Of a stretch of 39,449 nt of DNA, positions 1-8,305 are shown in pieces. How positions within the stretch are numbered: position 1 is the stretch's first letter; every line of letters begins with the position of its first letter. This DNA comes from Candidatus Pseudothioglobus aerophilus. GTDB taxonomy: Bacteria > Pseudomonadota > Gammaproteobacteria > PS1 > Pseudothioglobaceae. The notes under the pieces were generated by a model that saw nothing but the letters and a program-made list of their open reading frames with translations, searched no databases and had not been told where the DNA came from. The stretch lies in assembly GCA_014384565.1 (NCBI GenBank), contig JACNFO010000034.1, positions 34,852-74,300 on the forward strand, in the 5' to 3' direction. The position numbers and the translations under genes were made by a program.

Positions 1-177
1 AAGCCTGCTGCTAAGACTGAAGCTGCTACTGAAGAAAAGAAGCCTGCTGCTAAGAAGCCTGCTGCTAAGAAGCCTGCTGCTAAGAAGCCTGCTGCTAAGA
101 AGCCTGCTGCTAAGAAGCCTGCTGCTAAGAAGCCTGCTGCTAAGAAGCCTGCTGCTAAGAAGGCAGATACTGAATAA
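1..177 (+). CDS. rpsB: Probable 30S ribosomal protein S2, C-terminal tail (5' truncated)
   Basis: An open frame enters from the left edge and stops with TAA at 175-177. The 58 visible residues are almost only Lys, Pro and Ala, with a few Glu, Thr and Asp, built from repeats of the pentapeptide KPAAK. The S2 identity is inferred from position: the reading frame ends 33 bases before tsf on the same strand, and rpsB-tsf is a nearly universal bacterial pair. The conserved S2 fold lies outside the window, so it cannot be checked here. S2 normally ends in a short variable tail; a strongly basic tail of this length would be unusual and resembles the tails of histone H1-like proteins. A different basic protein inserted before tsf is the alternative. 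Confidence 0.6.
   Translation, partial: KPAAKTEAATEEKKPAAKKPAAKKPAAKKPAAKKPAAKKPAAKKPAAKKPAAKKADTE
40..162 (+). repeat. In-frame 15-bp tandem repeat encoding KPAAK
   Basis: Eight identical 15-base units (AAGCCTGCTGCTAAG) run head to tail from 40 to 159, plus one extra AAG codon. A further unit at 1-15 is separated from them by a diverged TEAATEEK stretch. Every unit uses the same codons, which points to recent slippage or unequal exchange rather than old selection on sequence. The 15-base period keeps the frame whatever the copy number. Confidence 0.95.
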
Positions 178-210
178 ATAGCTATACAAAGTATATATAG
201 GAGATAAATT

Positions 211-1089
211 ATGGCAATTACAGCCGCTTTAGTTAAAGAACTAAGAGAAAGAACTGGCGCAGGCATGATGGACTGCAAAAAAGCATTAGTTGAGACCAAT
301 GCTGACCTAGAGGCAGCAATTGATTTAATGCGAGCATCTGGGGCAGCAAAAGCTGCAAAAAAAGCTGGTCGAGTAGCCTCTGAAGGACTTGTAAGTGTTA
401 CTATTAGTGAAGATAAAATGCATGCTGCAATTCTTGAAGTTAACTCTGAAACAGACTTTGTAACTAAAGGATCTGCTTTTATTGATTTTGTTGACACTTT
501 AGGCGCCTTGGCACTAAAGAATAAACCGGAATCTGTTGAGATCTTTTCAGAGCAAAAACTAGACTCTGGCGTTACTGTTGATCAGGCAAGAGAAGAAATT
601 ATCGCTAAAATTGGTGAAAATATTTCAGTTAGAAGAGTTCAAATTGTCAGCACTGAAAGCGGAGTTTTAGGGGCATACAAGCATGGTGAGCGAATTGCTG
701 TACTCACAGTATTGTCTTCAAATGACGCCGAACTTGCAAAAGATATTGCTATGCATATCGCAGCCTCAAAGCCTGAATGTGTAAGTGAAGATCAGCTCTC
801 AACTGAACTCCTTGAAAGAGAAAAGGCAATTTTTATTGAACAAGCTAAAGAAAGCGGTAAGCCTGATAACATTATTGAAAAAATGATTGTTGGTAGAATG
901 AAAAAATTTGTCAATGAAGTTACTCTTTATGGCCAAGCTTTTGTTAAAGATCCAGACACTACCGTTGGCGCTTTAGTGAAATCTAAAAATTCAGAGGTTG
1001 AGTCTTTTATTCGCTATGAAGTTGGTGAGGGTATTGAGAAAAAAGAAGATAATTTTGTCGAAGAGGTTATGGCTCAAGCCCAGGGCTAA
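211..1089 (+). CDS. tsf: Elongation factor Ts
   Basis: EF-Ts is the guanine nucleotide exchange factor that recharges EF-Tu with GTP in the cytoplasm. The 292-residue product has the family's usual length. It opens with the UBA-like N-terminal domain, including the hallmark LRERTGAGMMDCKKAL (residues 11-26), and then the core segment LEVNSETDFV that contacts EF-Tu. The ATG is preceded by a clear AGGAGA ribosome site (199-204) six bases upstream, which fixes the start. It follows the probable rpsB by 33 bases, so the two are very likely cotranscribed, and a strong hairpin terminator lies 15 bases after the stop. Confidence 0.97.
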   Translation: MAITAALVKELRERTGAGMMDCKKALVETNADLEAAIDLMRASGAAKAAKKAGRVASEGLVSVTISEDKMHAAILEVNSETDFVTKGSAFIDFVDTLGALALKNKPESVEIFSEQKLDSGVTVDQAREEIIAKIGENISVRRVQIVSTESGVLGAYKHGERIAVLTVLSSNDAELAKDIAMHIAASKPECVSEDQLSTELLEREKAIFIEQAKESGKPDNIIEKMIVGRMKKFVNEVTLYGQAFVKDPDTTVGALVKSKNSEVESFIRYEVGEGIEKKEDNFVEEVMAQAQG

Positions 1090-1103
1090 GCTTTAAGATC
1101 TTC

Positions 1104-1130
1104 AAAAAGGCGCCGAAGGCGCCTTTTTTT
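1104..1130. terminator. Bidirectional Rho-independent terminator between tsf and the RND gene
   Basis: A perfect six-pair GC stem, GGCGCC (1109-1114) and GGCGCC (1118-1123) around a GAA loop, is flanked by A5 on the left and T7 on the right. It can end transcription of rpsB-tsf on the plus strand. On the minus strand the loop reads TTC and is followed by T5, so it can also end the convergent exporter gene, whose stop lies 7 bases away. Confidence 0.93.
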
Positions 1131-1136
1131 CAATTC

Positions 1137-3662
1137 CTACATACTGGCCTTATCTTTAATAATCAGCTTCATTATTGCCGGCATCAAAAAAAAGTCTGCC
1201 AATACTGCTACCAAAATTGCACTAGCTGTTAAAACGCCAAAGTCAAACATGTTGTTCATTTGAGAAAAGGTCAGCACAAGGAAGCCAAGAGCAAGGACTA
1301 TAGAAGTTAGTGTAATAGCTCTTCCAGTGCCAAGCAATGTAAGCCTTACTGCCTTATCAACATCATTATATTGAAGCTCATATCTTCTAAAGTTATGCAT
1401 AAAATGAACAGTGTCGTCCACTGCAAGTCCAAGTGCTATAGCACCAATCAACAAGGTAAACATATCAAGAGGCATTTTAAAGACAACCATAATTGTTGAA
1501 AGAAAAATTATGGGCAAGATATTTGGAATCATACTAATAAGGCCAATTTTTACGTTGCCAATTAATAGCACCATAAGAATAGTTATTAATGAAAAGGCAA
1601 GAACATAACTAAATGCACTACTATAAATTGCCTCTTCAAAGGTTACTGTCATCAGAGTTCCAATGCCAGTGAAAGTAACTTTAGCAAGAGGGCCAAACTT
1701 TTGGTCTAAGTAAACCTGTGCATTGTCTATAAAAATATTAGCTTCAAGTGAGTCAATAAAAGGGGTTTTAAGGGTTAGCCGAGCTTTAGAATAATTTGCA
1801 TCTACAAGGCTCGAAAGGTCGTCATTACCGCTGCTTTCAAAAAGCAAAAATTCCTGAGCAATCAGATCAGGGTCTTCAGGAATAGCATAATACTCTTCAC
1901 GATTTTCGTTTAGCGCTCTATTTGTTTCCTTAATAACATCAATATAACTAATAACTTTGCCAACAAACATATTTCCTGTTGAGATAGAATTTATGTTTTT
2001 AGAAACATCATCAATTACCCTTAAAAGCTCTGGGTTATAAAGCCCGTTTGTTTCTCCAGTGTCAATAATAACTTCAAGCGTTAGGGAGCCCTTAAGATTT
2101 TCGTCAACCGCCTCCGTTGCGACGCGCGCAAAGTTATCTTCTGGAAGCCATTGAAGTGGAAAATGGGAAAACCTAAGTTGTGAAGCGACAATAGCTGCGC
2201 AAATAATTAATACAGCACTTACCGACACTATAAGTTTTGGGCGTCCAGTTGCGAACACACTTATTCCAATAAGAGACCTATCCATTAGGGTTTGGTCTTC
2301 TTTATCTGAGTTCGTCTTAAGGGTTTTAACTCTAGTTATAGATATTAAAGCAGGCAGAAAGATGAGAGTAAAAACCAAGCCAATCATTACGCCGCTGCTA
2401 GCAAAAACACCAAGATCGGCTACGGGTGCAACTCCCGAAAAAGAGAAGGACCATAAGCCAACAGCTGTAGTAATAGAGGTCATTATAATTGCTAGACCAG
2501 AGTGGCCCATTGCATACCTGAGGGATGCTTTCTTGTCATTTGTTTTTGAAAAGTCCTTATAAAAAACTGCCAGCAAATGTATAGATGCACTAGTCACCAC
2601 TGCCAACAAAAAGGTTGGCATTATTTGGGTAGCCATTGTAAAAGGAGCTGAAAATACCGACATTAATGAGACGGTTGTTATAAGGGTAAGAGAGACGCAG
2701 GCTAATGGTAATATAACGCCTGAAATACGCCTAAATAGAGCAAACAAAACAACCATAATAACAATCATCATTAAGCTAATAAAAATAACTGAATCATTCA
2801 TTAGGGCTTGCTTAAAAATCCCTGCAATTGCAGCAGAGCCTGACAAGTATATTTCAAAATTATCTCCATCAAAACGCTGCATGATGCTCTGGGTTTTTGC
2901 AATTATTTCGTCGTTCTCAGCATCAGTTAAATACACCCTCTGCCCGCCCAAGCTATCATCATCAAACTCTAGGCCATCATCAAACTCTAGGCCATCATCA
3001 AACTCTAGGCCATCATCAAACTCTAGGCCATCATCAAACTCTAGGCCATCATCAAACTCTAGGCCATCATCAAACTCTAGGCCATCATCAAACTCTATAT
3101 TAACTGGCTCATTTGACAACCCATCGTTAGAGTATGTTTCTGTGTCAATCGTAACAGTAGTCATAGTAAAGTCTTCACTGTAAAGTGAGTTTTCATAGAG
3201 ACTGTTGCTAATGACTGTTTCTTTTAGTTTGAATAATTCACCCTTAGTTTCTGGGAGGCTGACAATTAAGGGCTCAACAATTAACTCACCCTCGATTCCA
3301 TAAGTATTTCTTGCATTTATTAGAGAGTCAACGCCTTTAATATTTGGTAGCTCGTTCTCGAGAGCATCATGAAAGCTATCAAGCTTCTTTAAAAAACTTA
3401 AGTCAAAAATGTTTTCAGTTTTAACAGCGATCATTAGCTTTTCATCTCTGCCAAACTGGTCTCTAAATATATCGTACTCAACGCGCATTGGGTCTGATTT
3501 ATGTAAAAACCCTTCGGTGGTTGTATCAATCTTTAAAGATGGCAATTGCGAGCCAAGAGCAGTCACAAGAAGAAAAATAATTAGTATTGTTTTCTTGGCG
3601 TTATCAAAAAGCCAATCAGAAAATAGCTCGATCTTTGCTTCAGTTTTTGTTCGCCAATTCAT
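1137..3662 (-). CDS. RND/MMPL-family exporter with an acidic hexapeptide repeat
   Basis: This 841-residue membrane protein belongs to the RND superfamily, 'predicted exporter' MMPL type. It has one N-terminal membrane segment (about residues 25-42), a large periplasmic loop, five or six clustered segments (about 285-445), a second membrane segment and loop, and a final cluster (about 680-835). The two-fold organisation is typical of single-chain RND pumps such as those moving lipids, hopanoids or sterols. The segment GLAVDDTVHF near the C-terminal half matches the conserved acidic stretch of the proton-relay helix. Residues 190-237 are a run of EFDDGL repeats in the first periplasmic loop, which the family does not normally have. 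No fusion or outer-membrane partner is adjacent, and the substrate is unknown. No clear Shine-Dalgarno site precedes the ATG. Confidence 0.85.
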   Translation of the reverse strand: MNWRTKTEAKIELFSDWLFDNAKKTILIIFLLVTALGSQLPSLKIDTTTEGFLHKSDPMRVEYDIFRDQFGRDEKLMIAVKTENIFDLSFLKKLDSFHDALENELPNIKGVDSLINARNTYGIEGELIVEPLIVSLPETKGELFKLKETVISNSLYENSLYSEDFTMTTVTIDTETYSNDGLSNEPVNIEFDDGLEFDDGLEFDDGLEFDDGLEFDDGLEFDDGLEFDDGLEFDDDSLGGQRVYLTDAENDEIIAKTQSIMQRFDGDNFEIYLSGSAAIAGIFKQALMNDSVIFISLMMIVIMVVLFALFRRISGVILPLACVSLTLITTVSLMSVFSAPFTMATQIMPTFLLAVVTSASIHLLAVFYKDFSKTNDKKASLRYAMGHSGLAIIMTSITTAVGLWSFSFSGVAPVADLGVFASSGVMIGLVFTLIFLPALISITRVKTLKTNSDKEDQTLMDRSLIGISVFATGRPKLIVSVSAVLIICAAIVASQLRFSHFPLQWLPEDNFARVATEAVDENLKGSLTLEVIIDTGETNGLYNPELLRVIDDVSKNINSISTGNMFVGKVISYIDVIKETNRALNENREEYYAIPEDPDLIAQEFLLFESSGNDDLSSLVDANYSKARLTLKTPFIDSLEANIFIDNAQVYLDQKFGPLAKVTFTGIGTLMTVTFEEAIYSSAFSYVLAFSLITILMVLLIGNVKIGLISMIPNILPIIFLSTIMVVFKMPLDMFTLLIGAIALGLAVDDTVHFMHNFRRYELQYNDVDKAVRLTLLGTGRAITLTSIVLALGFLVLTFSQMNNMFDFGVLTASAILVAVLADFFLMPAIMKLIIKDKASM
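2957..3096 (-). repeat. 18-bp tandem repeat encoding EFDDGL within the RND exporter
   Basis: An 18-base unit (CATCATCAAACTCTAGGC on the plus strand) recurs with exact period; the AAACTCT core starts at 2964, 2982, 3000, 3018, 3036, 3054, 3072 and 3090. On the coding strand it gives seven EFDDGL units and an eighth, diverged EFDDDSL. The copies are identical at the nucleotide level, so the array is recently expanded and probably variable in length between strains. It also creates spurious long open frames on the plus strand. Confidence 0.95.
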
Positions 3663-3787
3663 ATTATTTTATGGTTAATTGCAATGTTGCGTATATAGGG
3701 TCTACATAAGAAAATTAAAGCCTGCATATTATATGTTGAGCGTTAAAGAATAAGAATAGACTTGATAAAAGGCTGCTCTATCCTTTT

Positions 3788-4699
3788 TTATAAGTGCTCT
3801 ATCAAGGCATCTTGTTTATTTTCCTGATCTTGATTATTTTTCATTGCTCGCCAGGAGACATAAAGACCACTAAGAATAATAATAATTAATCCAAGTATCG
3901 CTTGAAAATTTGGCAAAACACCAAAAACTAAATAGCTCAAAATAATGGCAACTACGATCTCAAAATAATTAAAGGGGCTTAGCTCTGAGGCGCTAGCAAA
4001 CTCAAAAGCCTTGATAATCATAAAGTGCGAAGCTGCAGCAAAAAAACCCATTGCCGCCCCCATTAGAACGCCCTTTAAATCTGGAGTTGTCCAATAAGGC
4101 ACAACAAAAAACGTCATAATAACTATTCCAACAATGGCAGAATAAAATAAAGTCAAAACTGGTGGGGCACGAAAAGATAATTTTTTGGTTATGATAATAT
4201 AAAGGGCATAGCAAACCCCGGCAACTAGGGCAAACAATAAAGTCGGATCAAACTGCTCGCTATCTGGCTGAAGAACTACTATAACCCCTATAAAACCTAT
4301 TAGAACACCAGCCCCAATAAAAATATCAAAACGCTCCCCTAAAATAAAGGGTGAGAGAACTGCAACAACAAGAGGGGAGATAAATAAAAGCGTAAGCGCT
4401 TCAGGGATATCATTGGTTACAATGGCTGCAAAAAAGAATAGTGTTGCTAGCGTAAGCATCAAGCCCCGTAAAAACTGTAAGCCGGGCTTTTCAGGGATTG
4501 AAAATAGCTTAACCTTTTGCCACATAATCATTGGCAACAACCAAACAGCATGGAAAAAAAACCGTGTCCATGTAACCTGTGTTACGTGATAACCTTCTTG
4601 GCTCAAAAGCTTAGCAATAATATCTAAAAAAGGAACAATAGTCATGCCTAAAAGCATTAAACCTATTCCTTTAAGTACTTTTATATTCGTAAATTTCAT
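3788..4699 (-). CDS. EamA/DMT-family transporter
   Basis: The 303-residue product is hydrophobic throughout, with about ten predicted membrane segments arranged as two similar five-helix halves. This is the EamA (drug/metabolite transporter) pattern. Characteristic features are the early segment with FLDIIAKLLS, the TWTRFFFHAVW stretch after the first helix, and the GERFD sequence near the end of the first half. Such proteins export or import small metabolites such as amino acids, nucleosides or adenosylmethionine; nothing here identifies the substrate. The C-terminus is a short hydrophilic tail rich in Asn, Gln and Asp. It lies downstream of tRNA-Leu on the same strand, where other Gammaproteobacteria often carry rimP-nusA-infB. 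Confidence 0.87.
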   Translation of the reverse strand: MKFTNIKVLKGIGLMLLGMTIVPFLDIIAKLLSQEGYHVTQVTWTRFFFHAVWLLPMIMWQKVKLFSIPEKPGLQFLRGLMLTLATLFFFAAIVTNDIPEALTLLFISPLVVAVLSPFILGERFDIFIGAGVLIGFIGVIVVLQPDSEQFDPTLLFALVAGVCYALYIIITKKLSFRAPPVLTLFYSAIVGIVIMTFFVVPYWTTPDLKGVLMGAAMGFFAAASHFMIIKAFEFASASELSPFNYFEIVVAIILSYLVFGVLPNFQAILGLIIIILSGLYVSWRAMKNNQDQENKQDALIEHL

Positions 4700-4783
4700 T
4701 AACTCTAAATTATGAAAGAATGCTGATTGTACATAACAACCTTAAGAAACTGTACGAATAACGCTTGAGTTAAAACATGCGTA

Positions 4784-4868
4784 TGGTGCCGTCGGACGGA
4801 GTCGAACCGTCACAGCTTGCGCTACAGCCCCCTCAAGGCTGCGTGTCTACCAATTTCACCACGACGGC
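4784..4868 (-). tRNA. leuU: tRNA-Leu (anticodon GAG)
   Basis: The minus strand reads GCCGTCG, then a D-arm with GGTAGACACG, an anticodon loop CTTGAGG (anticodon GAG), a long class II variable arm, a TTCGACT T-loop, the complementary CGACGGC, discriminator A and an encoded CCA. The 85 bases fold as a class II leucine tRNA. The 5' end lies only 4 bases after the secG stop codon, so the tRNA is probably processed from a tpiA-secG-tRNA transcript. The secG-tRNA-Leu(GAG) order is the same as in Escherichia coli (leuU). Confidence 0.95.
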
Positions 4869-4872
4869 TTAA

Positions 4873-5202
4873 TTAATTGCTGGGAATTTCGCTTGCGTCT
4901 GAATCAAACCCATCATCACTCATAGTTGTCTGGGACATAATACTTTGGTCGGACTCTGCTGCAGACCTTTCATTTGAAGCGAAGTAAGCAAGACTTATGC
5001 TAGTTACAAAAAAACTAATAGCCATGACTGCAGTTAATTTATATAAAAATGAATGCGCGCCTCTAGCTCCAAAAACTGAGCCTGCCGCCCCAGAACCAAA
5101 TGCGGCGCCCGCATCTGCTCCCTTGCCGTGCTGTATTAATATGAGCCCGACTAGCCCAAGAGCCAAAAGCACATGAATTACTAAAATTATTTGAAATGTC
5201 AT
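4873..5202 (-). CDS. secG: Preprotein translocase subunit SecG
   Basis: SecG is the small accessory subunit of the SecYEG channel in the inner membrane and assists SecA-driven export. The 109-residue product has two membrane segments (about residues 3-22 and 54-72). Between them is the conserved loop with LIQHGKGADAGAAFGSG, followed by SVFGARGAHSFLYKLTA. The C-terminal 35 residues are hydrophilic and acidic, as in many SecG tails. The start is one base after the tpiA stop codon, so the two are translationally linked, with an AGG-containing site inside the end of tpiA. Confidence 0.95.
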   Translation of the reverse strand: MTFQIILVIHVLLALGLVGLILIQHGKGADAGAAFGSGAAGSVFGARGAHSFLYKLTAVMAISFFVTSISLAYFASNERSAAESDQSIMSQTTMSDDGFDSDASEIPSN

Positions 5203-5203
5203 A

Positions 5204-5950
5204 TTAACCTGCCTTACATATTTGTAAAAAATCCTCTGCTTTTAGAGCAGCCCCACCAATTAGCCCACCATCAATATCTGGGCAAGAAATTAACTCAACA
5301 GCATTACCTGCATTCATACTTCCACCGTATAGTATAGGTGTTTTTTGAGCAATATTTTCATTACTCTCACCTAAAAGGTTTCGTATAAAAAAATGAACCG
5401 CTTGTGCTTGTTCCGGCGTTGCTGTCATGCCTGTTCCTATTGCCCAGACTGGTTCATAAGCAATAATAATATTGTCAAAAGACTCTATGCCAACTAACTC
5501 TATAACAGCATTAATTTGCTCCGCAACAACCGCCTCAGTTTCTCCAGACTCCCTATGCTCTAGAGACTCTCCAACGCATAAGAGAGGGGTCAGCCCAGCA
5601 CCTAATGCAGATTTCGTTTTTTCCGCCACGACCGAACTTGTTTCGCCGTAGAGGCTTCGTCTTTCAGAATGTCCAACGATAACGTGTTTTGCGCCAAAGT
5701 CCTTTATCATATCTGCACTAACTTCGCCAGTAAATGCGCCTGATGAGTTTATGTTAATGTTCTGGGCGCCAAGCTTTAAATTACTGCCTTCTATCAAAGA
5801 CTCAACTTGGGACATATATGGAAAAGGAACACAAACCAAAACCTCTGAATTAACGCCTTCCATTCCAGACAATATTCCATCAATTAAGCTCTTAACAGAG
5901 ACCTTACTGGCGTTCATTTTCCAGTTTCCAGCAATAATTGTCTTGCGCAT
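5204..5950 (-). CDS. tpiA: Triosephosphate isomerase
   Basis: This enzyme interconverts dihydroxyacetone phosphate and glyceraldehyde 3-phosphate in glycolysis, gluconeogenesis and the Calvin cycle. The 248-residue product has the family's length and all catalytic segments: GNWKMN near the N-terminus (catalytic Lys), VGHSERR in the middle (catalytic His), and AYEPVWAIGTG (catalytic Glu followed by the flexible loop 6). The phosphate-binding LYGGSMN and GGLIGGAAL close the barrel. It heads the tpiA-secG-tRNA-Leu unit on the minus strand. Together with phosphoribulokinase in this window it fits a CO2-fixing metabolism, though tpiA is also universal. Confidence 0.97.
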   Translation of the reverse strand: MRKTIIAGNWKMNASKVSVKSLIDGILSGMEGVNSEVLVCVPFPYMSQVESLIEGSNLKLGAQNININSSGAFTGEVSADMIKDFGAKHVIVGHSERRSLYGETSSVVAEKTKSALGAGLTPLLCVGESLEHRESGETEAVVAEQINAVIELVGIESFDNIIIAYEPVWAIGTGMTATPEQAQAVHFFIRNLLGESNENIAQKTPILYGGSMNAGNAVELISCPDIDGGLIGGAALKAEDFLQICKAG

Positions 5951-6045
5951 ACTTTATTAGGCCATATAAAAAGAGGGCAATGTTACTCTAAAACACGCAC
6001 AAAATCAATTGTGAAATAGGCCTTAGCCCCTCTCCAGTATTGTCT

Positions 6046-8115
6046 TTACTTAAGACTTGGCATTTCACGCATAAACATGGCCTTTTGTATTTCTTGTTCC
6101 GGCTCCTCAAAACTTTGCGCGGCGAGGTGGCCTAAAAAGACTGCATCTGCTATTAAACCTGGAGACTCGGCATCTCCAATTAACTGAATGTGTTTTGCTA
6201 CGCCCTGTTCAGTGTTATTTTCTTGCTCCACAAGCTGATCATAGAGCGTAGTGTTTGGAATGCGCTCTGTAACCATTACTAATGATGAACATTTTAAAAG
6301 TGAAATCTCTCCAGTAAATACACACTTAAGATTAAGACTACTACCTTCAGCCTTATCTATGGTCTTATTGCAAATTACGTTAACGCCGCTAACCAAAAGC
6401 GCCTTCTGAATTCTTTTTTGTTCTAGAGTTGACTCTGTCCATGGAGACACTACGCTTGCTGGGGTTATAAAAATTACTTCGTGTTCATCAAAACTTAAAT
6501 GATCCGCAATTACCCCTGCCAAATATCCCTGCTCATCATCATAAACAACAATAGGCCCGCTTAAATTTGGGCTCTGCTTTATCGCCTCTTCTGGAGTTAG
6601 CACCTGCAGTGACTCTAGGCCCTGAACTGGTTTTCTTCTACTTCTGCCGACACCGTCTTTGCGCCAACTTGACCCAGTAGCTAAAAATATATTTTTGATT
6701 CCAAGTTCATTTATATGTGAAAGAGTTAATTCGCTTTCTTTATAAATTTCAATATTGTTTTTTTGCTGTATCTCATAAATTCTATTATCAGAGACTCGTT
6801 TCCAAGCAGAAAGCCCTTTAAGCCCAGACTCAAAAAGCACTCTGCCTCCTAACTTATTATCTGCCTCTGCCAACGTAACATGATAACCACGTCTTGCTAG
6901 CTGCATAGTGCATTCTAATCCGGAAGGTCCAGATCCAATAACAAGTGCTTTTTGATCTGTCTTTTTAGGTTTAATTGATTCTGGGTCCCAGCCCCTTCTC
7001 CACTCTTCTCCCATAGTTGGGTTTTGTGTACAACGAATTGGAACTGCAAAATTATCGCTCGAGACGCAAATATTACAACCAATACATTCTTTTATTTGAT
7101 CAGTCTTTCCAGCTTTTATTTTGTTAGGAAGATAAGGATCTGCTATTGAAGGTCTCGCTGCACCAATAAGATCTATAGCTCCTCGCTCAATTAGACTAAC
7201 CATTAGGTCTGGAGAGGTAAGCCGACCAACCCCAACTACGGGCTTTGTTGTTATGCTTTTCACAAATTCAACATATGGAATTTGATAGCCCTCATTTGGC
7301 TCAAAACGAGAAGTTTGTGAGTCATTAGCCCAGTCGGAAACATTTACATCCCAAAGGTCAGGAATTTCTGCCAGCATTTCTACTACAGCCCTTCCTTCCT
7401 CAAAGAATTGCATTCCATCTTTGCCCTTAAGCTCGTCAACAGCAAACCTAAAAGCTACCGCGCAGGTGTCACCAACAGCATCTTTAGTTTCCTCGAGCAA
7501 CTCTCGTGTTAAACGAACGCGATTTTCAATACTGCCGCCATACTCATCAGCACGGTCGTTAATTTCTGGAAGCAAAAACTCTTGGGTAAGCGTCATTCCA
7601 TGGCCCGCATAAACATAAATAATATCAAAACCAGCGGCCTTTGCGTTTAAAGCGGCGTTACGATGCCAGCGCCTAAACTCAGCAATGTCTTTCTTATTCA
7701 TACGCCTAGTTTGTTTGGGATAAATAAGATCTATAGATTGGCTTACAGGCGAAATAACAGGAAGCCTTGAATATAAGTTAGCAGCGTGGTTTCCATTGTG
7801 GGCTAATTCTATTGCCGCAAGAGCGCCATGCTCATGAACAGCTTCTGTCATAAGACTTAGAGCTGGGATATCCCTTTTATCCCATATTCTTTGTTCAACA
7901 TATGGCGACAAATCGGAGGTGGGGTGTATTTCTGACTCCTCTGTGCTAACGACTCCCCACCCACCCTTTGCTTTTAAGGCCCTCATAGCAGCGTGTGCTT
8001 GTGGCCTTTGATGCCCCATACCACAACAATGTGGAACCTGATAAAAGCGATTTTTTGTAACAACAGGGCCAATCTTAACAGGCTCAAAAAGCCTACTATA
8101 GGGGGTTTTTTTCAT
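6046..8115 (-). CDS. Trimethylamine/histamine dehydrogenase-family flavin iron-sulfur enzyme
   Basis: The 689-residue product has the layout of trimethylamine dehydrogenase (TMADH): an Old Yellow Enzyme-like FMN barrel (about 1-340), a 4Fe-4S cluster (Cys344, Cys347, Cys350, Cys362 in CIGCNIC and RCTQN) and a C-terminal FAD/ADP-binding region starting at GSGPSG (394-399). Cys30 lies where TMADH attaches its FMN covalently (YQVPHC). Tyr169 and His172 match the TMADH catalytic relay, with Asp265 as a possible third member. Family enzymes oxidatively remove methyl or amino groups and pass electrons to a flavoprotein. The substrate pocket differs: Glu60 stands where TMADH has Tyr60, and Asp354 where it has Trp355. 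The substrate is therefore uncertain; N-methylated amino acids, dimethylamine or a diamine are possible. It stands alone, back to back with dnaA. Confidence 0.85.
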   Translation of the reverse strand: MKKTPYSRLFEPVKIGPVVTKNRFYQVPHCCGMGHQRPQAHAAMRALKAKGGWGVVSTEESEIHPTSDLSPYVEQRIWDKRDIPALSLMTEAVHEHGALAAIELAHNGNHAANLYSRLPVISPVSQSIDLIYPKQTRRMNKKDIAEFRRWHRNAALNAKAAGFDIIYVYAGHGMTLTQEFLLPEINDRADEYGGSIENRVRLTRELLEETKDAVGDTCAVAFRFAVDELKGKDGMQFFEEGRAVVEMLAEIPDLWDVNVSDWANDSQTSRFEPNEGYQIPYVEFVKSITTKPVVGVGRLTSPDLMVSLIERGAIDLIGAARPSIADPYLPNKIKAGKTDQIKECIGCNICVSSDNFAVPIRCTQNPTMGEEWRRGWDPESIKPKKTDQKALVIGSGPSGLECTMQLARRGYHVTLAEADNKLGGRVLFESGLKGLSAWKRVSDNRIYEIQQKNNIEIYKESELTLSHINELGIKNIFLATGSSWRKDGVGRSRRKPVQGLESLQVLTPEEAIKQSPNLSGPIVVYDDEQGYLAGVIADHLSFDEHEVIFITPASVVSPWTESTLEQKRIQKALLVSGVNVICNKTIDKAEGSSLNLKCVFTGEISLLKCSSLVMVTERIPNTTLYDQLVEQENNTEQGVAKHIQLIGDAESPGLIADAVFLGHLAAQSFEEPEQEIQKAMFMREMPSLK

Positions 8116-8305
8116 TAGTCAGTTTTCCAGCTTGAAGTTAATATTTTTTATGTTAAATTAGTTAAATTATATAGATATGGAGTTAATAAAAAACAACAAA
8201 TCCGAAGGTCTAGGTATCAACCAAATCTAACAAAGGCTTTAATCTTTTTTAGAATTATTACAGGTATCATTAGTACATTGTTTTCCAATTTTAACCTTCT
8301 TTCTT

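Noticed and set aside
40-162. Tandem repeats as a CRISPR-like array
   Set aside because: Units are directly adjacent without spacers and translate in frame; the same holds for 2957-3096.
2881-3183. Plus-strand open frames encoding SSNSRP or HHQTLG repeats
   Set aside because: They are frame shadows of the 18-base repeat inside the RND exporter on the minus strand, with no ribosome site and no support outside the repeat.
3765-3791. AAAAGG/CCTTTT inverted repeat after the EamA gene as a terminator
   Set aside because: The stem has six pairs with only two GC and a nine-base loop, too weak in AT-rich DNA.
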